Below are positions 30,846-37,268 of a stretch of DNA of 37,268 bases, piece by piece. Every line of letters starts with the position of its first letter. Within the stretch, counting starts at the first letter, position 1. The position numbers and the translations under genes are program-made. The notes beneath the pieces were generated by a model. It searched no databases and was not told the origin of the DNA. It saw only the letters and a list, made by a program, of their open reading frames with translations. Source of the DNA: Reclinomonas americana ATCC 50394 (lineage: Eukaryota; Jakobida; Jakobea; Jakobida); NCBI GenBank assembly GCA_048213135.1, contig PS015038.1, forward strand, positions 158,825 to 196,092, in the 5' to 3' direction.

Positions 30846-32893
30846 TCCGCACTGGTTATTGGCTTTTCAAGTACGCGCGCGACAACTGTGTGAGAGAGAG
30901 CAGGATGCATCGTCGACTGCGGCCACCAGTTGCGTCCGACACGAGCACACATGGCCAATGTGTGTGTGACTCACTACCCTTGACAAACAGCCTGTGAGGA
31001 CGACTGGCTCACTGCAATCGCTCTCCTCGCCGGCCTCGTCGTTGGAGTCAAGCTCGTCTTCGACTGCGTATTCGTTTGGGCAACTGGTGGCGGCCATGGA
31101 CGATCATATGGTGCGCTCGACGTCGTATGATCATGAGGCGGTCGATGGGCCGCAGCTGGAGCAGCGGAGGTACACGGCCGAGGTCGATGCGCTGGCCAGT
31201 GTGCTGTTGCAGCGTGAGAGGTGGAGCCAGGAGGTGCGTGATGGAAAGAAGAGAGAGCGAGAGGCAGAGGGAATATCGCATTCACGTCGTTGTGCGAACA
31301 GAGGCACGAGCGGGAGAGCATTCGTGTGCGCGATGAGGCGACGGTGTTGCGGGAGCAGCTGGAGGAGGCGAAGCAGGTCGGTGGTGGCGTGTGATTGGTC
31401 ACTGTGTGTTCGCTTTCCGCCTCAATCGCGATCGGTTGTTTGGGCAGGCGCTGCTGGTGGCGCAGGCGGAGAACCGAGCGCAGCAGGCGACTGTGTCTGG
31501 TTTGCGAGCGGTGCTTGAGCAGTCGGCGACGCAGACGTGGCAGTCGGTGGATCATGTGGCGGTGGTCATGCTGCGGGCGGCGGTGGATAGCGATGCCGAT
31601 TCGGACGCGGTGGTCGCCTTGAGCGAACCGTACGTCGGTGTCGTGCAGATTCTTCCTCTCCTTCCCTTGCTGACAAAGCGTGCGTGCGTTCATAGACTGG
31701 TGAGGCAGCTCTTTCCGATCCTGCAGCGAGCGCAGCGGGATCCGTCGGCGTCGCCCTCCGCGACCACGGTGTATTCGATTGAGCGTGCTGTCGAGTCACT
31801 GGCGTCGGTGAGAGGGCACTCGCATAGGAGAAAGTAGCATGTCGTGTTTTCTGAACGCGTCCACCAGGTGGAGCTGGAGCTGGCCGCACTCGTGCATCGC
31901 TCGCTTCCGTCCGGCTCACCATCACGGTCGCCCTCGGCTGCGCGCACCCTCGGATCGCCGTACTTGCCACTGGTCAAGACCGGAGAGCCGCTTGCGGCGC
32001 GACTGCACGCGCACGTGGATCAACTGCGCGATCTGGTGCGCCAATGCCACGCAACCATGCCGCGGCACAGCGTGAGCGCCAACAGCAGTCCAGCCAGCGG
32101 CAGCGGCAGTGTGTACAGTTCTCCGTCTGCCGGCTCACCACCGCGATCGCCGCTGATGACCTCGTCGGTGACGCGGTCGCCACCAGTAAGCCGCGGTCTC
32201 GCCGTGCTGCGCGACGAGACAAGGGAAAACTTTCTGCGTGGTGATCGGAAAATTACCGAGGTGCGGATCGTGCAAGTCTCCTTCTCCTTTTGTTTTCTTC
32301 GCTGACGGTGGTTGATGGGCAGATGGAGACGGCACTGGCCGACGCCACTTCGGTGCTCTTGTTGCGTCAGCGGACGCTGCGCGAGGCAACGGCCTGTGTG
32401 GGCGGAGCTGCCGACGATATCAGTGCGCGACAGCAAGTGGAGGCACTGCGACGTGAGGATCGCGTGGCGGGAGCGCAGGTTCGCTTTGTGTGCTTCCCGT
32501 GTGAGTGTCATCTGCATCTCATCTCCTCTCCGTGTGCGTGTCGGCAGATTGTTGCCGAGTTGAACCGCCTCCACCAGCTGACGGTGGAATCGTGGGAGGC
32601 CTCGAGAGAGTGCACGCGGTTCTTTGATCGGTTAGCACGCGCGCAGCCGGAGACCGCGGAGCTCATGGCGCTGCGGGTGCGTGTGTGTGCATCAAACACA
32701 TTGTGTCTTCGCCCCCTCAACTCTCTTCTCTTTCGCGCAGGAGGAGGAGCGACAGCGCGCCGACGAAAGACGGCAGCGCATCGAGCGAAGCCACGAACAG
32801 CTCGAGGCACTGCAGCGCTCACAGTCTGACTTGGACGCCGCATGGGCCGACCTGTCGCTCCGCTGGCGACAATTGCGCGCCACCGTCCTCTGA
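30832..32893 (+). CDS. Coiled-coil protein of unknown function
   Basis: Nine exons (30832-30870, 30991-31233, 31302-31376, 31448-31629, 31696-31807, 31868-32260, 32323-32478, 32548-32676, 32741-32893) sum to 1482 nt, 493 residues, all in phase. The N-terminus is Ser-rich (SLQSLSSPASSLESSSSS). Heptad-like stretches follow: RHERESIRVRDEATVLREQL, ALLVAQAENRAQQATVSGL, RTLREATACVGGAADDISAR, and a C-terminal EEERQRADERRQRIERSHEQ ... LDAAWADLSLRWRQLRATV. The middle is a Ser/Pro-rich linker with repeated SP dipeptides (SGSPSRSPSA, SAGSPPRSP), possible proline-directed phosphorylation sites. I do not recognise a family. The first exon is the least certain; the next in-frame ATG is at about 31096. Head-to-head with a ciliary-type gene, but that is weak evidence of role. 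Confidence 0.75.
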
Positions 32894-33011
32894 GTGAAAC
32901 ATAAACCAAGAGTTTTTCCAGCATACCATATGCATGGGTGTTATTCTGCGCGTTCCACAGTTCTCTCTCTCGCACAGATAGAGAGGGGCGCAGGCTTGCG
33001 CGCGCTCACAC

Positions 33012-34449
33012 TTACAGGTCCTTGAGCAGGTTCTCTGCGCTCGTGGTCTCGAACGATCCCGGAGGCTCGACGTGGATGGACTGCGGAGAAGGGTGAGTGA
33101 GAATGAAGAGGGAGGAGAAGTAAAGCGAGGAGGAGCACGTGTACCTCGATGCGACCATTGTCGACAATCATCGAGTAGCGCAGCGAGCGAGTGCCGAGGC
33201 CAGCCACCGACAGATCGACAGCCAAGCCGAGAGCGTTGGTGAAGGCGCCCGATGGATCGGCCAGCATGGAGACCTTGCCGACGCACAACATGGACTCACC
33301 CCACGCCTTCATGGTGAAGGGGTCGTTCACCGAGCTGCGGGAAGGGGAAAGGTGAGCGAAGAGAGGAGAAGAGAGGTGAGGAGGGGAAGGGGGAGAAGAA
33401 AAAGAAGGAGAAGAGGGAGGAGGAAGAGGAAGAAGAAGAAGGGGAGGAGGAAGAAGAGGAAGAATGGCAAGGAGAGAGAGAGAGAGAGAGAGAGAAGAGA
33501 AGAAGAATGGCAAGGAGGGGGATGAGAAGACGAAGGAGAAGGAAAAGGAAAGGAAAGGAGAATGAATAGAAGAAACAGAAGAACAAGAAGAAGAGGAAGA
33601 AGACGAAGAACAAGAAGAGAAGAAGGAGAGGGGGAGAAGAAACAAGAAGAGAAGAAGGAAAAGAGGAAGAAGAACAGGAAGAACAAGAAGAGAAGACAGA
33701 GAAGAGGGGCGAGGTGAAAGAACAGAGTGATTGTCAGAAAACACGGAAAGCAGAACCAGGTGTGAATGGAGGGGAATGAATGAATGCAGACAACAGAGCG
33801 CGGGAGAGAGAAGTGAGAAAAGAAGAGGAGAGAGGCAGCGCGGAACAACACCACGAACGAGCACTGCATCAGTTGTCTTGCATTGAAAGAATCGCGATGC
33901 AGAAAAGGAAGAGGAAGAGAAGAGAACCACTGGAGGCAACGCTGATGCTGCTGATGCAGAGGAGCAAGCAACACGCCCGACAAAAAAGAGAGAGAGAGAA
34001 AGTGAACGCAACATGCAGTACACTTCCTGCACGCCCTTCTTCTTCTTGAGCTCCTCTGCATGGTCGCGGAACGAGGGCACCTGTTGACACACACCAGTAA
34101 GCGAGAGAACACACACTCTCTTTGCCTCACACACACGCGCACGCAACATGCTTCAATGAGCACACAGGCGTGAACGCGCCAGGCACACCGACCTGATGCA
34201 ACACACACACTGTGAGCAAGCACTGATGCAGTGTACGCCTGTGTGTGAGTGTGTGAGAGCACACATGCAGACCAGTGCGACTTTGCGATTGCGGAAGAGC
34301 TCCTCAGTGGAGACAGCGGGTGGCTTGGAGCCGGGTGCCAGGAAGAGCTGCACACCCGGAACAATCACGTTGCTGCCCTTGGTCACTTGCTTGGCAGCAG
34401 CGGCGGAGAAGGAGCGGCGAGTGAAGGGGAGAAGAGCGCGGGCAAACAT
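33012..34449 (-). CDS. Peroxiredoxin 5-type thiol peroxidase, probably mitochondrial
   Basis: Five exons (34273-34449, 34148-34192, 34013-34080, 33145-33334, 33012-33080) give 182 residues. The N-terminus MFARALLPFTRRSFSAAAA is basic and lacks acidic residues, as expected of a mitochondrial presequence. The peroxidatic cysteine is Cys70 in VGVPGAFTPVCS. Downstream, VPSFRDHAEELKKKKGVQEV, CISVNDPFTMKAWG, VSMLADPSGAF, LRYSMIVDNGRIESIHVEPP and a LLKDL end follow human PRDX5 closely. The C-terminal resolving cysteine of human PRDX5 (in LTCS) has no counterpart here (SFETTSAEN), so it may work as a one-cysteine enzyme. Two introns begin with GTTGCG (34147, 34012), both fixed by homology. Its 678-nt third intron is polypurine-rich. 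It reduces peroxides with thiol donors in known members. Confidence 0.93.
33335..34012 (-). repeat. 678-nt intron of peroxiredoxin gene with a polypurine tract
   Basis: Between about 33345 and 33725 the plus strand is nearly all purine (GAAGAAGAAG, GGAGAAGAG, (GA)n near 33474-33495). Donor GTTGCG, acceptor TTCCCGCAG. The remainder (33730-34010) is unique sequence with no gene I can support. Confidence 0.9.
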
Positions 34450-34517
34450 GGGGTTGATTGACAGTGGAGAAAGTCCTGCACTTTGCGAGACAACACTACC
34501 CGCTTTTACACAAGGGC

Positions 34518-35585
34518 TCACTTTACGCTGCGTCGATACGCAACGGCTGCTGCTTCCTCGACAATGAAGCAACGCAACACCAGCTCTGGCAGGCACCGAG
34601 AATCTGCTTTGTCTGCTGCTTGCTGCACGGCTAGCATTGCCTGCCGCGCTGCCACGAGTTCCTGTTGTGCGAGACCGAGTGGTGTGGACCACACTCGTAT
34701 GGCGTTGTCCTCACCGCCACTGACAATGTGCTGGCCGTCGCGAGAGACGGCAACGCACATTACTCCATCACTGTGCCCCTCCAATCGTTGCACTTCGGCG
34801 CCACTTGCAATGGACCACACTCGCACCGTGCTATCCCAGCTCCCACTCACGATCGCGACGTGCTGACCATCGGGAGTGACGGCAACAGAGCGCACTGCGG
34901 AAGTGTGACCCTCCAACTGCCGCACCTTCTCGCCAGTCGACATGGACCACATGCGCACAGAGTCGTCACTGCTGCCGCTGATAAAGTGCTGACCGTCGGG
35001 AGTGAAGGCGACCGACCACAAGTAGCCGTAGTGGCTCGCCCGTCGCACGCACTTGCCTGTTGCAAGCACCTGCACGTGCACCATGTTGTTCGCCGTGCCA
35101 CTAACAATGTGCTGGCCATCGGGGGAGATGGCGACAGAGAGCACACTGTCGACGCGTCCCTCCAGTTGCCGCTCCTGCACGCCACCACTCGTCTCCAGTG
35201 ACCACACTCGCACGGTCTTGTCCCAGCTCCCACTCACAACGTGTCGACCATCGGGAGTCACAGCGACCGACGACACCATGGCTGTGTGACCCTCCAGTTG
35301 CAGTTCCTGTGCTCCACTCGCCAGTGACCACACCCGCACACTCATGTCCTTGCCACCACTGACAATGTGCTCACCACTGGGGGTGACAGCGACAGATGAC
35401 ACCACTCCCGTGTGGCCCTCCAGTTGTCGCACTTGTTCTCCACTGGCACGATGCCACACTCGCACTGTTGCATCGTGACTCCCGCTGATGATGTGCTCAC
35501 CGTTGGGAGTGACAGCCACGCACGTCACAGTGTCAGTGTGCCCGACAAGGTGCTGCGAGGCAAGGAAGGGGGGAGGGAGTGACAT
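34518..35585 (-). CDS. Seven-repeat WD40 protein
   Basis: Single exon from the ATG at 35585, 355 residues. Seven repeats of about 42 residues make one predicted beta-propeller: blades have the pattern VxSVAVTPDGQHIVSGSxD, VRVWSxASGxxVxxLEGHT. Blade 4 is degenerate (ANNMVHVQVLATG instead of VRVW). The repeats are very alike, as in HET-E-like and bacterial WD40 proteins, which suggests recent internal duplication. A helical tail (LAQQELVAARQAMLAVQQAA) follows. The propeller should bind proteins; the partner is unknown. The frame stays open upstream to 36086 through the 20-N gap, so a longer N-terminus is possible; I chose the ATG just before PPPFLASQHLVGHTD, where homology starts. Its stop is only 68 bp upstream of the peroxiredoxin ATG. 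Confidence 0.88.
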   Translation of the reverse strand: MSLPPPFLASQHLVGHTDTVTCVAVTPNGEHIISGSHDATVRVWHRASGEQVRQLEGHTGVVSSVAVTPSGEHIVSGGKDMSVRVWSLASGAQELQLEGHTAMVSSVAVTPDGRHVVSGSWDKTVRVWSLETSGGVQERQLEGRVDSVLSVAISPDGQHIVSGTANNMVHVQVLATGKCVRRASHYGYLWSVAFTPDGQHFISGSSDDSVRMWSMSTGEKVRQLEGHTSAVRSVAVTPDGQHVAIVSGSWDSTVRVWSIASGAEVQRLEGHSDGVMCVAVSRDGQHIVSGGEDNAIRVWSTPLGLAQQELVAARQAMLAVQQAADKADSRCLPELVLRCFIVEEAAAVAYRRSVK

Positions 35586-35707
35586 GATTGCGGTAGGAAA
35601 GGACGTAGGAGGAAGGAAGAAGTGTGGGACTTTGATGCTTCGACTTCGTTTGCCCACCATTGATCTCGTCGGGACATGCATGAAGGACTCTGAGGTGCTT
35701 TTACATG

Positions 35708-35727
35708 NNNNNNNNNNNNNNNNNNNN
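35708..35727. other. Assembly gap (20 N)
   Basis: Placeholder-sized gap upstream of the WD40 gene. Confidence 0.99.
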
Positions 35728-35796
35728 GAGCGACCGAGTTCGCGTTGCTCGTCCACCTCGGCCGTCACCACCACCACCACCCTCGTGCACGAAACA

Positions 35797-35988
35797 ATGG
35801 AGGCGTGGGCGGAGCAGTGCAGCAGCAGTGGTGGGGCCGGAGGACCCAGTGGCAGCGGTGTCGCCCCCCAAACCCTTCGGTACGTCGTGAGCGGCAGCAG
35901 TGCCGACAGCATTAGCAGTGGTGATGATGATGATGAGGAGGAGGAAGAGGAGGAAGAAGAGGAACAGGAAAATAATAGTGATGTATAA
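35797..35988 (+). CDS. Possible acidic-tailed C-terminal exon (low confidence)
   Basis: Open frame MEAWAEQCSSSGGAGG... ending EEEEQENNSDV then TAA. Composition (Ser/Gly-rich, then Asp/Glu run) is compatible with a disordered protein tail, but triplet repeats (GAT/GAG/GAA) can open a frame by chance. There is no homology. Confidence 0.25.
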   Translation: MEAWAEQCSSSGGAGGPSGSGVAPQTLRYVVSGSSADSISSGDDDDEEEEEEEEEEQENNSDV

Positions 35989-36151
35989 AACAGCACCTGC
36001 TTAATAGTATTCGGTGTGTGCAGAGCACGAGTGACGCCGCCGCGTGCGCGCAGTGGCGAGTGGTGACGCGGAATGCGGCCGATCAAGAACTAGTTTTAAA
36101 TAGTAGTAGTTTATCAAGAAAGACACACCCATAATGAAACGCGAATAACAG

Positions 36152-36171
36152 NNNNNNNNNNNNNNNNNNNN
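36152..36171. other. Assembly gap (20 N)
   Basis: Placeholder-sized gap in the right-hand partial locus. Confidence 0.99.
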
Positions 36172-36298
36172 AAGCCCCGGTGGCACAACAACTCTCGTCC
36201 GGTCGCCGGCCGAGCAGCAGCCGCAGCGTCGCTCCCATTGACGCCCTGCTGCCGCATGCGGCGGCGGCGGCGGCGGCGGCGACGGCGGCAGAAGACGA

Positions 36299-37268
36299 CT
36301 ACAGCTGTCGAGGGGTTTCGCCCACACCCTCGGCAGCCTCGTCGTCGGCGTCGTCGTTGGCCGGCGAGGCCGACGGCCTCACGCGTGGTGGCACAGCGAG
36401 CACCNNNNNNNNNNNNNNNNNNNNNNNNNNNNNNNNNNNNNNNNNNNNNNNNNNNNNNNNNNNNNNNNNNNNNNNNNNNNNNNNNNNNNNNNNNNNNNNN
36501 NNNNNNNNNNNNNNNNNNNNNNNNNNNNNNNNNNNNNNNNNNNNNNNNNNNNNNNNNNNNNNNNNNNNNNNNNNNNNNNNNNNNNNNNNNNNNNNNNNNN
36601 NNNNNNNNNNNNNNNNNNNNNNNNNNNNNNNNNNNNNNNNNNNNNNNNNNNNNNNNNNNNNNNNNNNNNNNNNNNNNNNNNNNNNNNNNNNNNNNNNNNN
36701 NNNNNNNNNNNNNNNNNNNNNNNNNNNNNNNNNNNNNNNNNNNNNNNNNNNNNNNNNNNNNNNNNNNNNNNNNNNNNNNNNNNNNNNNNNNNNNNNNNNN
36801 NNNNNNNNNNNNNNNNNNNNNNNNNNNNNNNNNNNNNNNNNNNNNNNNNNNNNNNNNNNNNNNNNNNNNNNNNNNNNNNNNNNNNNNNNNNNNNNNCGTC
36901 GTGCAACCGCATCACGGGGGTGCTGGCAATGGCGCCGGCTGCCGGGCTGCTGACCTCGAGCGCCAGCTCCGCGTCAATAATCGACGGCATGCGCAGCACA
37001 AAGCTCTCGGCCGAGATGCTCTGCTTCGGGGCGTTTGACGGCGAGAAGAGCAGTGACGCGCGACGTGCCACCAGCGTCGACGGCAGTGGTCGATCGTCGT
37101 CGACCTCGTCGACCTCGTCAAACTTTTGCTTGCCACTGCCGTCGCCGCCGTCCACGTCGTCGCCCACCGCCTGCGGCGAGTACGGAATGCGCACGTCGGC
37201 CAGCGCTCGCTCCATGTAGGAGCGATGAGCCGGCGACGGGATCTGATCGAGCATCATGCGTTCGCGCT
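36299..37268 (-). CDS. Partial unrecognised gene interrupted by a 492-N gap
   Basis: From the right edge to the gap the minus strand is open for about 120 residues (MMLDQIPSPAHRSYMERAL, ADVRIPYSPQAV, an acidic FDEVDEVDDDRP, then SLLFSPSNAPKQSI). The part left of the gap may continue it: a minus frame reads ASPANDDADDEAAEGVGETP and ends at a TAG at 36299-36301. The link across the gap is a guess because the gap length is only an estimate. A competing plus-strand frame (36180-36404, polyalanine) also exists. The family is not recognised; the start may lie outside the window. Confidence 0.4.
36405..36896. other. Assembly gap (492 N)
   Basis: Large gap that splits the right-hand partial gene. 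Confidence 0.99.

Larger units (their letters stand above)
35586..36298. other. Gap-interrupted region upstream of the WD40 gene
   Basis: It contains the 20-N gaps 35708-35727 and 36152-36171. A plus-strand open frame at 35797-35988 encodes a 63-residue sequence with an acidic tail (GDDDDEEEEEEEEEEQE) and could be the last exon of a gene lost in the gap. A/T-rich sequence (TTTTAAATAGTAGTAG) around 36095 looks intergenic. Confidence 0.4.

Noticed and set aside
36180-36404. Plus-strand polyalanine open frame (PHAAAAAAAATAAEDD)
   Set aside because: It may be real, but GCG triplet repeats open frames on both strands here and the gap removes the rest. The minus frame from the right edge is favoured.
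1-37268. tRNA, rRNA, CRISPR arrays, transposase or integrase genes
   Set aside because: I looked for cloverleaf-like sequences, rRNA-like stretches and mobile-element proteins and saw none; the repeats present are simple or local tandem repeats.

Overview
The window is nuclear DNA of a GC-rich, intron-dense, gene-dense eukaryote. Genes lie on both strands, typical introns are only about 57-90 nt with GT..AG ends, and neighbouring coding regions are often separated by less than 150 bp. A WD-repeat protein with an EF-hand, resembling the ciliary WDR49/WDR64/CFAP337 type, and a CYLD-like deubiquitinase suggest a flagellated unicellular protist. The species cannot be named from the sequence alone. 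Six runs of N (10543-10855, 29476-29495, 30200-30219, 35708-35727, 36152-36171, 36405-36896) mark assembly gaps.

Left part (1-9.7 kb): an unrecognised gene running off the left edge (minus), an EEF1AKMT4/METTL13-type lysine methyltransferase (minus), a repeat-bearing intergenic stretch, pyridoxamine 5'-phosphate oxidase (plus, 5' exon unresolved), the NatB auxiliary subunit NAA25 (minus, 14 exons) and an intronless short-chain dehydrogenase (minus).

Middle part (9.7-23.5 kb): a two-RRM, glycine-rich hnRNP-like protein (minus, 3' end in a gap) is divergent from a type II membrane glycosyltransferase of the PF03407 type (plus). Next comes a very large unrecognised multi-exon gene (minus), divergent from a CYLD-like protease (plus) with an SH3-like region, a C2H2 finger and a USP domain.

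Right part (23.5-37.3 kb): the EF-hand/WD-repeat gene (minus) is divergent from a coiled-coil gene (plus). A mitochondrial-type peroxiredoxin 5 (minus) follows, then a seven-repeat WD40 protein (minus) whose stop lies 68 bp upstream of the peroxiredoxin ATG, and finally an incomplete, gap-riddled locus at the right edge.

The genes form no pathway: this is a cross-section of housekeeping and signalling genes (translation-factor methylation, N-terminal acetylation, vitamin B6 metabolism, RNA binding, glycosylation, deubiquitination, redox, cilium). The most unusual signals concern RNA processing. A 5' splice site reading GTTGCG recurs at about 16 inferred introns in at least eight genes. There are also two GC-AG introns, a 13-nt microexon, and a few introns expanded to 350-730 nt by polypurine/polypyrimidine tracts that nearly all have purines on the plus strand.
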